From contig JBMNQC010000003.1 of NCBI GenBank assembly GCA_050943935.1, positions 62,001-126,000 of the forward strand: a DNA stretch of 64,000 nucleotides, given 5' to 3'. Each line of letters begins with the position of its first letter. Positions within the stretch are counted from its first letter, which is position 1. This stretch comes from Heteroscillospira sp050943935 (GTDB taxonomy: Bacteria > Bacillota > Clostridia > Oscillospirales > Oscillospiraceae). Below, piece by piece: positions 23,251 through 31,213 of the stretch. The translations under genes and the position numbers were made by a program. The notes under the pieces were generated by a model that saw only the letters and a list, made by a program, of their open reading frames with translations, made no database searches and was not told the origin of the DNA.

Positions 23251-23478
23251 ATGCAGAAACAGCAGAACTTACAGGATCTCGTCCTCAACACGGCGAGAAA
23301 AGAGAAAATGACCGTCACGGTTTTCCTGATGAACGGCTTCCAGTTCAAGGGTACTGTGCGGGGCTTTGACAATTTTGTAGTCATCATAGAGACCGACGGG
23401 CGTCAGCAGATGATATACAAGCACGCCATAAGTACTGTGGTACCGCCCCGCATACTTACTCTGGGCGACGGCGAATGA
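23251..23478 (+). CDS. hfq: RNA chaperone Hfq
   Basis: A 75-residue Sm-like protein. Sm1 motif: TVFLMNGFQFKGTVRGFDNF; Sm2: QQMIYKHAISTVVP, with the YKHAIS signature of Hfq. It is short, with almost no C-terminal tail, as in other Firmicutes. It would form a hexamer that binds small RNAs and mRNAs. It follows miaA, and the next gene begins two bases after its stop codon. Confidence 0.97.
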   Translation: MQKQQNLQDLVLNTARKEKMTVTVFLMNGFQFKGTVRGFDNFVVIIETDGRQQMIYKHAISTVVPPRILTLGDGE

Positions 23479-23479
23479 T

Positions 23480-24307
23480 GTGAAAAGCGCTTTCCTGCGT
23501 CTGGCGGGAGTGCTCAGTCTGGGCGCGGTATGCTGCTATCTGGCTCTTGCCGCCCTGCCCCTTCTGAGCCCGCGGCCGGAGACCGCCCTGCTGTATACGG
23601 AAACGGTGCGCCCCGGCGCGCCGGTATACGGCGTGTTTCTGCGCCGGGAGCTGGTGCTGAGCGCCTGGGATAAGCCCGTCCTTTTCCCTGAGGGGCAGCG
23701 CGCCTTCGCCGGTCAGGAGCTGGGCCAGGGACTCATAAGTCCCGCCGCCGGTATTTTCACGGCTTATCTGGACGGCTATGAGCACATATCCGCCCCCGGG
23801 CAGCTCACAGTACAGGGCGTACGCGCGCTGTGCGCCGACAGGCGTCCCGCCGTTTCATCCCCCGGCAAGCTCATAACCTCCGGAGAGTACAGCTTCTGGG
23901 CGCTCATAAAAACCAACGACCTCCGGGGGCTATCCCCCGGAGACAGGTGCGTACTCGAGACAAGCTATTGGGGCGGCGTGGAGCTGACCCTGGAGGAAAT
24001 AGGAGAGAGCTGGCAGGACTTCAGTCCCCTGCGTTTCTCCGGTGACAGCGGCATGGACACCGTGCTCTACCTGCGCCGTGTGAGCGGCAGCCTCGTGTTC
24101 GGAGAATACACAGGCCTGCACATACCCGACCGCGGGGTATATTCCGACGGTTCGGACCTTTACGCCCTGGCTCTGAGTCTGGGCGAAGTCGAGCGCGTCC
24201 CTCTGGAGCTAATATATCAGGGAGACGGCTATAAACTGGTAACATCCGAGCTGCTCTGGCCGGGCAGCGAAGTAATATTGGATACAGACGGAGGCACAGA
24301 AAAATGA
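23480..24307 (+). CDS. HlyD-like membrane-anchored adaptor protein
   Basis: A 275-residue protein with one N-terminal membrane helix (about residues 8-28) and a long extracytoplasmic part containing barrel-like stretches such as LISPAAGIFTAYLDGYE and TSGEYSFWALIKTNDLRGLSPG, reminiscent of HlyD/RND-type periplasmic adaptors found before yggS-sepF in Clostridia. I am sure of the topology, less of the family. The GTG start at 23480 lies two bases after hfq and its frame overlaps yggS by ATGA. No transporter partner is adjacent, so a cell-envelope role related to the division cluster is possible. Confidence 0.6.
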   Translation: MKSAFLRLAGVLSLGAVCCYLALAALPLLSPRPETALLYTETVRPGAPVYGVFLRRELVLSAWDKPVLFPEGQRAFAGQELGQGLISPAAGIFTAYLDGYEHISAPGQLTVQGVRALCADRRPAVSSPGKLITSGEYSFWALIKTNDLRGLSPGDRCVLETSYWGGVELTLEEIGESWQDFSPLRFSGDSGMDTVLYLRRVSGSLVFGEYTGLHIPDRGVYSDGSDLYALALSLGEVERVPLELIYQGDGYKLVTSELLWPGSEVILDTDGGTEK

Positions 24308-25005
24308 CTATCGCGGAGAATATAGAGAGAATTCGCGCAGAGATCGCCATTGCGGCGGAAGAAAGCGGCAGACAGCCCGGGGATATAACTCTGGTGGCAG
24401 CCAGCAAGATGAACGATGCCGGCAGAGTGCGTCAGGCCGTTCTGGGCGGCGTTGACGCCTGCGGCGAGAACCGTGTGCAGGAGCTCACGGAGAAGCTGGA
24501 GCAGCACGCCTACGACGGCGCTCCGGTGCACTTCATCGGTCACCTGCAGAAAAACAAGGTGAAAAATGTGGTGGGCAGGGTCCAGCTCATACAGTCGGCG
24601 GACTCGGAGGAGCTTATCCGTCTCATAGACCGCCGGGCCTCCGTCCTTGGCATAATTCAGGATATTCTGCTTGAGGTGAACATAGGCGGCGAGGAGAGCA
24701 AAACCGGCCTTTCACTCGCCGAGCTGCTTCCCGCTCTGGACTGCGCAGCCGAATGTGAGGCCATTCGAGTACGCGGGCTTATGACTATCCCCCCCGTCTG
24801 CACGGAAAGTGCTAAAAATCGGGCATATTTTGCACAAATGCGCAAACTCTTTGTTGACATTGGGGCAAAAAAATATGATAATAACATTAATATGGAGATT
24901 TTGTCTATGGGTATGAGCGCCGACTACTGCGACGCCATACGCGAGGGAGCTACCATGGTCCGGGTCGGCTCGGCCATTTTCGGTGAGCGCGATTACACGA
25001 AATAA
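24304..25005 (+). CDS. yggS: Pyridoxal-phosphate homeostasis protein YggS/YlmE
   Basis: A 233-residue alanine-racemase-like single-domain PLP protein. The PLP lysine is Lys35 in LVAASKMND, and FIGHLQKNKVKNVV, MSADYCDAIREGATMVRVGS and IFGER are family signatures. It is involved in PLP and amino-acid homeostasis. In Firmicutes it commonly sits upstream of sepF, as here (17 bases). The start overlaps the previous stop as ATGA. Confidence 0.96.
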   Translation: MTIAENIERIRAEIAIAAEESGRQPGDITLVAASKMNDAGRVRQAVLGGVDACGENRVQELTEKLEQHAYDGAPVHFIGHLQKNKVKNVVGRVQLIQSADSEELIRLIDRRASVLGIIQDILLEVNIGGEESKTGLSLAELLPALDCAAECEAIRVRGLMTIPPVCTESAKNRAYFAQMRKLFVDIGAKKYDNNINMEILSMGMSADYCDAIREGATMVRVGSAIFGERDYTK

Positions 25006-25022
25006 ACGGGAGGTAATTACAG

Positions 25023-25541
25023 ATGGGCATTCTCGACAGTTTTAAAAATCTGGCGCGTCCCTACGATGAGAACGATATGTTCCTGGACGATGATGAAATA
25101 CAGGAGGACGCGTTTCCCGAGCCCGAGCAGACTACGGCCCAGGCTCCCGTGAATTCTACCATGGGCACCCAGCAGGCGGCGCCCCAGAACTACGCCCCCG
25201 CTTCCGGCGCAGGCAGCGCCTTTGCGTCTCAGCGGGACAACCGTGTGGTGAACATCAACACCACCGCCTCTCTGCAGGTGGTAATAGTCAAGCCCGAGAA
25301 GTTTGAGACCGCCGCAGAGATAGCAGACCACCTGCGCGAGAAGCGCACCGTGGTGATGAATCTGGAAAAGACCGGCAAGGACGTTGCCCGCCGTCTTATA
25401 GATTTCCTCAGCGGCGTAGCCTACGCCCAGGACGGCAAGATTAAGCGCGTGGCCGTGAACACCTATATCATCACCCCCTACAATGTGGGCCTGGCCGGCG
25501 ACATTGTGGATGAACTTGAAAATAACGGACTCTATCTTTGA
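25023..25541 (+). CDS. sepF: Cell division protein SepF
   Basis: A 172-residue SepF: an N-terminal amphipathic membrane-binding helix (MGILDSFKNLARPYDEND), an acidic, glutamine/proline-rich linker (about 20-70), and the SepF domain (about 80-165; VVIVKPEKFETAAEIADHLR, then VVMNLEKTGKDVARRLIDFL). SepF anchors and bundles FtsZ at the membrane. GGGAGG precedes the ATG. Confidence 0.96.
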   Translation: MGILDSFKNLARPYDENDMFLDDDEIQEDAFPEPEQTTAQAPVNSTMGTQQAAPQNYAPASGAGSAFASQRDNRVVNINTTASLQVVIVKPEKFETAAEIADHLREKRTVVMNLEKTGKDVARRLIDFLSGVAYAQDGKIKRVAVNTYIITPYNVGLAGDIVDELENNGLYL

Positions 25542-25574
25542 GTCTCTGTCAAATAAAGGAAGGGTTATAGAGAT

Positions 25575-26255
25575 ATGATGACACCCCAGGATATCAGAGA
25601 GAAAACCTTTGAAAAGGCCGTTTTCGGCGGTTACGACATGGCCGCTGTGGACGAGTGCCTTGAAGAAATCTGCGAGGACTACAGCGCTCTCCAGAAGGAA
25701 AACGCCACCCTGAAGGCCAAACTGAAGGTTCTTGCCTCTAAGATTGAGGAGTACCGCGAGAGCGAGGACGCCATGCGTATGACCCTGCTCTCAGCACAGA
25801 AAATGAGCGTTCAGATTGAGGCCGAGGCCAAGACCAAGAGTGAGCGCATGGTTGCCGAGGCCGAGGCCAAAAGCGCCAAGCTCAGCCGCGACGCTCAGCT
25901 GGAGGTGGCCAACGAGGAGGCCCGTCTGGTGGAGGCCAAGCGCGCTTCCGCTCAGTTCCTCGAGAATATGCGTCTGCTGTGCCAGAAGCAGCTGGACTTT
26001 CTGGACCACCTGGGTGAGATGAAGATAGTGGACGACCTGCCCCGGACAAACGGCGCAGACGCCGACACCATAAAGGCCATACAGAGCAATGTAGCCCGAG
26101 CCGCCGAAGCTCCCAGCGCCGACATGGACCTGAGCCGCGAGCTGGACAGCATAGGCACTCCCGCCGCCGCTGCCGACTCCCCCACACGTCCTTTCACCCC
26201 CGTCACCGGCAAGGGCTTTAATTTCGACGATTTAAAGTACGGGGAGAAAAAATAA
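25575..26255 (+). CDS. divIVA: DivIVA domain cell-division/polarity protein
   Basis: A 226-residue DivIVA-type protein. The N-terminal domain has the membrane-contact motif TPQDIREKTFEKAVFGGYD, then VDECLEEICEDY. A long coiled coil follows (about 38-155), rich in alanine and glutamate heptads, then a flexible tail (155-226) ending FDDLKYGEKK. It localises to curved membrane at septum and poles and recruits partners. It follows sepF directly; the ylmG and ylmH genes that often separate them are absent. Confidence 0.93.
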   Translation: MMTPQDIREKTFEKAVFGGYDMAAVDECLEEICEDYSALQKENATLKAKLKVLASKIEEYRESEDAMRMTLLSAQKMSVQIEAEAKTKSERMVAEAEAKSAKLSRDAQLEVANEEARLVEAKRASAQFLENMRLLCQKQLDFLDHLGEMKIVDDLPRTNGADADTIKAIQSNVARAAEAPSADMDLSRELDSIGTPAAAADSPTRPFTPVTGKGFNFDDLKYGEKK

Positions 26256-26284
26256 GCCCTCCCCTAAATCATCCAGCAAATCAG

Positions 26285-26325
26285 ACAGCCGGCCTCCCCT
26301 ACGGGGGAGGCATCAGGCTGTTTTC
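26285..26325 (+). terminator. Terminator after divIVA
   Basis: CAGCC-GGCCTCCCC / GGGGGAGGC-ATCA-GGCTG stem followed by TTTTC, 30 bases after the stop codon. It separates the division genes from ileS. No T-box leader is visible between here and ileS. Confidence 0.8.
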
Positions 26326-26384
26326 AGGTGTATGGGCTCACGCCCGGAAACACGCATAAATACAGACAGAATGGAGTTAGCACA

Positions 26385-29153
26385 ATGCCTCAGGACTATA
26401 ACAGCACAGTAAACCTGCCTAAAACCGACTTTCCCATGCGCGCCGGTCTGCCCAAGCGCGAGCCGGATATGCTCAAGCACTGGGAGGATATAGACCTCTA
26501 TAATGAGCTGCTGAAGAAAAATGAGGGCAAGCCCCTTTTCTCTCTCCACGACGGCCCTCCCTTCTCAAACGGCAACCTGCACATGGGTCACGCCCTTAAT
26601 AAATCCATAAAAGATTTCATCACCCGTATGTATGCCATGCGCGGCTACTACACACCCTATATTCCCGGCTGGGATAACCACGGCATGCCCATAGAGAGCG
26701 CCATCATCAAGCAGAACAAGCTCAACCGCAAGCAGATGTCCGTGCCCGAGTTCCGCTCCGCCTGCCACGATTTTGCCCAGCATTATATCGACGTGCAGAT
26801 GGAGGGCTTCAAGCGCATGGGCGTTGTGGCCGACTGGGAGCACCCCTACAAGACCATGGACCCCGGCTTTGAGGCCGAGGAGGTGAAGGTCTTTGGCTCC
26901 ATGTTCCGGAAGGGCTACATCTACAAGGGCCTGAAGCCCGTGTACTGGTGCCCCCACGACGAGACCGCTTTGGCCGAGGCCGAGATTGAATATCAGGACG
27001 ATCCCTGCACCACCGTGTATGTAAAGTTCCCCATGCACGACGATCTGGGCAAGCTGTCCGGCGTTTCGAAGGACAAGCTCTACTTTGTGATATGGACCAC
27101 CACCATCTGGACTCTGCCCGGCAACCTGGCCATCGCCCTGCATCCCCGCGAAAGCTATGTGCTTGTTAAGGCCGGCAACGGCGAGACCTACATCATGGCC
27201 GAAGCTCTCATGGAGAAGGTCATGGGCGTAGGTGGCTTTGAGAATTACGAGGTGGTCGCCACCTACCCCGGCTCCTTCTTTGAGAATATGCTGGCCAAGC
27301 ACCCCTTCCTGGACAAGACCTCCCGTCTGGTGAACGCCGAGTACGTCACCATGGATTCCGGTACGGGCTGCGTACACACCGCCCCCGGCTTCGGCGCCGA
27401 CGACTATGAGACCTGCCGCCGCTACGGCATGGACATGGTGGTGCCCGTGGACGACCAGGGCCGCCACACCGATTACGCCGGCAAATACGCCGGTCTTAAA
27501 ACCGAGGAATCCAACCCCGTCATTCTGGCGGATATGAAGGAGAGCGGCGCCCTGTTTGCCAGCGAGGAGATAGTCCACAGCTATCCCCACTGCTGGAGAT
27601 GTAAAAAGCCCATCATCTTCCGCGCCACTCCTCAGTGGTTCTGCTCCGTCGATTCCTTCAAGGAGCAGGCCGTGGCCGCCTGCGAGGATGTGCGCTGGAT
27701 CCCCGCCTGGGGCATCGACCGCATGAAGAGCATGATCCGCGAGCGCGCCGACTGGTGCATTTCCCGCCAGCGCCGCTGGGGTCTGCCCATCCCCGTGTTC
27801 TACTGCGCGGACTGCGGCAAGCCCGTCTGCACCGACGAGACCATCGAGGCCGTTTCCAAGCTCTTCGGCGAGAAGGGCTCCAACGCCTGGTACGAGATGG
27901 ACGCGGCCGACATCCTGCCCGAGGGCTTTGTCTGCCCCCATTGCGGTCAGAACCACGGCTTCACCAAGGAGGAGGACACTCTGGACGGCTGGTTTGATTC
28001 CGGCTCCACCCACTTCGCCTCCATGCAGAAGGACCAGGGCTTCTGGCCCGCCGATGTGTACCTTGAGGGTCTTGACCAGTACCGCGGCTGGTTCCAGTCC
28101 AGTCTGCTCACCGCCGTGGGCGCTCTGGACAAGGGCGCTCCCTTCAAGCAGTGCGTCACCCACGGCTGGACCGTGGACGGCGACGGCAAGGCCATGCACA
28201 AGTCCCTGGGCAACGGCGTGGACCCCGCCGACATTTTCAAGAAATACGGCGCCGACCTGCTGCGCCTCTGGGCCGGCAGCGCCGACTACCACGTTGACGT
28301 CCGCTGCTCCGACGCCATCTTCAAGCAGCTGAGCCAGAACTATCTGAAGTTCCGCAACACCGCCCGCTACTGCCTGGGCAACCTTGACGGCTTTGACCCC
28401 AACGAGCTGGTCGCCCCCGAGGATATGACCGAGCTGGACCGCTGGGCCATCACCAGCCTGAACGCTCTGGTGGAGAAGTGCTTCGCCGCCTACGACAACT
28501 ATGAGTTCCACGCCGTGAGCCACGCCATCAACGATTTCTGCGTGGTCGAGCTTAGCTCCTTCTATCTGGATATCATCAAGGACCGCCTCTACTGCGACGA
28601 GAAGGACGGCCTCAAACGCCGCAGCGCCCAGACCGCCCTGTGGATTATTCTGGACACTCTGACCAAGCTGTTCGCCCCCATCCTGGCCTTCACCTGCGAT
28701 GAGATATGGCTGGCCATGCCCCACCGCAAGGGCGACGATGAGCGCAACGTGGTGCTCAACGAGATGAACAAGCCCTTCACCCAGTACGCTCTGGATGAGG
28801 ACACCATGGCAAAATGGGCCAAGATAATCACCGTCCGCGACACCGTGAACGGCGCTCTGGAGGAAGCCCGCGCCGAGAAGCGCATAGGCAAGAGCCTGGA
28901 GGCAAAGATTGACGTAACCGTTCCTGCCGAGGATGCATTTATGGCCGAGATGGACGCTGACGCTCTGGCGAGACTCTTCATCGTCTCCCAGGCAAGCGTA
29001 ACCGTAGGCGACGCCGTTGCTGTTTCCGTTTCCGGAGCCGAGGGCGAAAAGTGCCTGCGCTGCTGGACCCACAGCCACACCGTGGGCACAGACAGCGAGC
29101 ATCCCCAGCTCTGCGCCCGCTGCGCCCGCGCCATCCGTGCCGCACAGTTTTAA
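26385..29153 (+). CDS. ileS: Isoleucyl-tRNA synthetase
   Basis: A 922-residue class I synthetase. The HIGH motif is NGNLHMGHALNKS (about residue 65). An editing (CP1) domain with ATTPGTLPGN-type sequence (WTTTIWTLPGNLAIAL) follows. The second signature is DGDGKAMHKSLGNG, where the usual KMSKS reads KAMHKS. A C-terminal zinc site CLRCW...CARC ends the protein. It charges tRNA-Ile. I chose ATG 26385 (MPQDYNSTVNLPKTDFPMRA); the upstream extension has no ribosome site. It lies 33 bases before lspA. Confidence 0.97.
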   Translation: MPQDYNSTVNLPKTDFPMRAGLPKREPDMLKHWEDIDLYNELLKKNEGKPLFSLHDGPPFSNGNLHMGHALNKSIKDFITRMYAMRGYYTPYIPGWDNHGMPIESAIIKQNKLNRKQMSVPEFRSACHDFAQHYIDVQMEGFKRMGVVADWEHPYKTMDPGFEAEEVKVFGSMFRKGYIYKGLKPVYWCPHDETALAEAEIEYQDDPCTTVYVKFPMHDDLGKLSGVSKDKLYFVIWTTTIWTLPGNLAIALHPRESYVLVKAGNGETYIMAEALMEKVMGVGGFENYEVVATYPGSFFENMLAKHPFLDKTSRLVNAEYVTMDSGTGCVHTAPGFGADDYETCRRYGMDMVVPVDDQGRHTDYAGKYAGLKTEESNPVILADMKESGALFASEEIVHSYPHCWRCKKPIIFRATPQWFCSVDSFKEQAVAACEDVRWIPAWGIDRMKSMIRERADWCISRQRRWGLPIPVFYCADCGKPVCTDETIEAVSKLFGEKGSNAWYEMDAADILPEGFVCPHCGQNHGFTKEEDTLDGWFDSGSTHFASMQKDQGFWPADVYLEGLDQYRGWFQSSLLTAVGALDKGAPFKQCVTHGWTVDGDGKAMHKSLGNGVDPADIFKKYGADLLRLWAGSADYHVDVRCSDAIFKQLSQNYLKFRNTARYCLGNLDGFDPNELVAPEDMTELDRWAITSLNALVEKCFAAYDNYEFHAVSHAINDFCVVELSSFYLDIIKDRLYCDEKDGLKRRSAQTALWIILDTLTKLFAPILAFTCDEIWLAMPHRKGDDERNVVLNEMNKPFTQYALDEDTMAKWAKIITVRDTVNGALEEARAEKRIGKSLEAKIDVTVPAEDAFMAEMDADALARLFIVSQASVTVGDAVAVSVSGAEGEKCLRCWTHSHTVGTDSEHPQLCARCARAIRAAQF

Positions 29154-29186
29154 AACCCCATTTCGTTTATTTGGAGGATATCTCCC

Positions 29187-29981
29187 ATGATTTACGCAAT
29201 AGCGGTAGTACTGGTGCTTATTATGGACCAGGCGCTCAAGTACTACACCGTCTCCAATATCGTACTGAACACCGGTGAGGTGCCGCTTATAGACGGTCTT
29301 GTGCACCTCACCCATGTGCACAACTACGGCGCTGCCTTCAGCATCCTGCAGAACACCCGCTGGCTGCTGGTGGGCATGACGGTCGTATTTGTAATCGCAG
29401 TTATCTATGCCCTCAGTACAGATCTGATTCAGGGCCCTCTGGGCCGTTGGAGCGCCCTGATGGTGCTGGCCGGCGCCCTTGGCAACGGCATCGACCGCCT
29501 GTTCATAGGCTACGTGGTGGACATGATAGAGGTGGAGTTCATCTCCTTCCCCGTGTTCAACATCGCGGATATTTTCGTAACCGTGTTCGGTGTGCTGTTC
29601 TGCGGCTATATCGTGTTTCATAAATCCCCGGAGCCCGAGGAGGAGCACGAGCACATTCCCCTCTCCCAGCGTGTGAAGCGCGCCCGGGAGCAGGAGCCGG
29701 AGCGCCGCGGCGGCGACATAGAGATGGTGCGCAAGGCCAGCGTGCATCAGCCCCGGCGCGCACCTCAGCCCCGTCCCGAACCTCAGCCTGTTGACAAGGC
29801 AGACCCCTTTGCCGAGTGGGAGGCTAAGAAGGCCGCGGCGGCAGCTCCTGTCCGGACAAAGGCAGAGCCTGCCGACAGCTACATAGCCGAGGCTCCCAAG
29901 GCCCCCGCCGCCCCCAAGAAGCCCGCGGCGGACGACATGGAATTTGATATAGACGATATCCTGGCGGAGTTCAAGGACTGA
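29187..29981 (+). CDS. lspA: Lipoprotein signal peptidase II with long C-terminal tail
   Basis: Residues 1-145 are a four-helix LspA with the asparagine/alanine motif HNYGAAFS, AGALGNGIDRL, and the catalytic aspartates Asp112 (YVVDMIE) and Asp128 (FNIAD). It removes signal peptides from diacylglyceryl-modified prolipoproteins such as the two TctC proteins here. Unusually, about 118 further residues follow: a charged proline/alanine-rich disordered tail ending FDIDDILAEFKD. Family members normally end soon after the fourth helix. TTGGAGG precedes the ATG. The stop shares one base with the rluD start. Confidence 0.95.
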   Translation: MIYAIAVVLVLIMDQALKYYTVSNIVLNTGEVPLIDGLVHLTHVHNYGAAFSILQNTRWLLVGMTVVFVIAVIYALSTDLIQGPLGRWSALMVLAGALGNGIDRLFIGYVVDMIEVEFISFPVFNIADIFVTVFGVLFCGYIVFHKSPEPEEEHEHIPLSQRVKRAREQEPERRGGDIEMVRKASVHQPRRAPQPRPEPQPVDKADPFAEWEAKKAAAAAPVRTKAEPADSYIAEAPKAPAAPKKPAADDMEFDIDDILAEFKD

Positions 29982-30898
29982 TGGCCCGGGAGATCGTGAT
30001 TGCACGGGAGAGCGGCGAGCGTATCGACGCTCTCCTTGCCCGCTCTCTGGAGGGGATAAGCCGCTCCGCGGTCCAGCGTCTGCTGGACTGCGGCTCCGTC
30101 ACCCTCGGGGGCGCGTCTGTGAAAAAGAACTACAAGGTCAAAGCCGGGGACGAGCTTGCCGTACTCCTGCCGGACGAACCGGAGGAGACGCCCCTCATTG
30201 CCCAGGACATCCCCCTGGACGTGGTGTTTGAGGACGGGGACGTCATAGTTGTGAACAAGCCCCGGGGTATGGTGGTGCATCCCGCGCCGGGCCATCCCGA
30301 CGGCACTCTGGTAAACGCCCTGCTTTACCATTGCGGGGAAAGTCTGTCCGGTATAGGCGGCCAGCGCCGCCCGGGCATAGTGCACCGCATAGATATGGAC
30401 ACCTCCGGCCTGCTCATAGCGGCCAAGAACGACTTTTCCCATCTGGCCCTCTCCGCCCAGCTTAGTGACCGCAGTCTCTCCCGCGTATACGAGGCCGTGG
30501 TGTACGGCAGCCCCCGGGAGGACAGCGGCACGGTGAACGCCCCCATAGGCCGCCACCCCACCGACCGCAAGCGCATGGCCGTGACGGAGAAAAATAGCCG
30601 TGAGGCCGTAACTCATTGGGAGGTCATAGCCCGCTACCGGGGCTTCACCCACATCCGCTGCAAGCTGGAGACGGGACGCACCCACCAGATACGGGTCCAC
30701 ATGGCGCACATAGGCCATCCCCTGCTGGGCGACCTGGTCTACGGCCGGAAAAGGCCCGAAAAGGGTCTCAGCGGCCAGTGCCTCCACGCCAGGGAGCTGA
30801 AATTCATCCACCCCCGCACCGGGGAGCAGGTGCATTTGTATACTGAGCTGCCCGAGTATTTCCAGACCGTTCTCGGAAAGCTGGGTCAGGAGATATAG
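29981..30898 (+). CDS. rluD: RluD-type 23S rRNA pseudouridine synthase
   Basis: A 305-residue enzyme with an N-terminal S4 RNA-binding domain (about 10-60) and an RluA-family catalytic domain. The catalytic aspartate is in HRIDMDTSGLL (about residue 137), and RTHQIRVHMAHIGHPLLGD is the usual active-site strand. It isomerises uridines in large-subunit rRNA; the exact sites cannot be read from sequence. The lspA-rluD order is conserved in Firmicutes. Confidence 0.94.
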   Translation: MAREIVIARESGERIDALLARSLEGISRSAVQRLLDCGSVTLGGASVKKNYKVKAGDELAVLLPDEPEETPLIAQDIPLDVVFEDGDVIVVNKPRGMVVHPAPGHPDGTLVNALLYHCGESLSGIGGQRRPGIVHRIDMDTSGLLIAAKNDFSHLALSAQLSDRSLSRVYEAVVYGSPREDSGTVNAPIGRHPTDRKRMAVTEKNSREAVTHWEVIARYRGFTHIRCKLETGRTHQIRVHMAHIGHPLLGDLVYGRKRPEKGLSGQCLHARELKFIHPRTGEQVHLYTELPEYFQTVLGKLGQEI

Positions 30899-30900
30899 CA

Positions 30901-30927
30901 AAAGCCCGCCTTACGGCGGGCTTTTTA
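30901..30927 (+). terminator. Terminator after rluD
   Basis: AAAAGCCCGCC-TTAC-GGCGGGCTTTTT, directly after the stop codon. Confidence 0.92.
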
Positions 30928-30928
30928 A

Positions 30929-30990
30929 ATGAATAATTAATAATGAATGGTGAAGAATGAATAATTATTGTGTCGCTGACGCGCCGATTT
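30929..30990 (+). repeat. Dispersed repeat family R3, copy 3
   Basis: AT-rich head ATGAATAATTAATAATGAAT then GGTGAAGAATG and tail GTGTCGCTGACGCGCCGATTT, matching the layout of copies 1 and 2 and again right behind a terminator. Confidence 0.55.
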
Positions 30991-31052
30991 AGATTATTTA
31001 CTGCGGAGAGTCCAGGTGAGCCGCAGGCTGCGCCCCGTTCTCCCGCCGCTCC

Positions 31053-31153
31053 AAGCCTCCCCTGTGTAAGGGGAGGTACCCCGCAGGGGCGGAGGGGCTG
31101 ACAATCCCTCAGTCAGCTTCGCTGACAGCTCCCTTTACACAAGGGAGCCTTTG
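31053..31153. repeat. Dispersed repeat R1, copy 2 (inverted)
   Basis: Reverse-complement match to 14288-14390 over about 100 bases with few differences. The similarity continues into about 31020-31052 (GCAGGCTGCGCCCCGTTCTC) as in the flank of copy 1. Confidence 0.85.
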
Positions 31154-31164
31154 TTCCATACAAG

Positions 31165-31203
31165 AAAAGGTCGGGTATCTGTCTTTCAGATATCCGACCT
31201 TTA
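31165..31203 (-). terminator. Terminator after the transketolase genes
   Basis: AAGGTCGGATATCTG / CAGATACCCGACCTT stem followed by T residues on the minus strand, ten bases after the stop codon. Confidence 0.9.
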
Positions 31204-31213
31204 ACTGTTCTGC

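Noticed and set aside
26256..26384. Possible T-box riboswitch before ileS
   Set aside because: No specifier stem, AG bulge or T-box TGGNACC sequence can be found; only the divIVA terminator is present.
26565..30005. 1146-residue minus-strand frame across ileS and lspA
   Set aside because: Long antisense frame caused by strong codon bias in ileS. It spans two well-supported plus-strand genes and has low-complexity Val/His/Gly composition.
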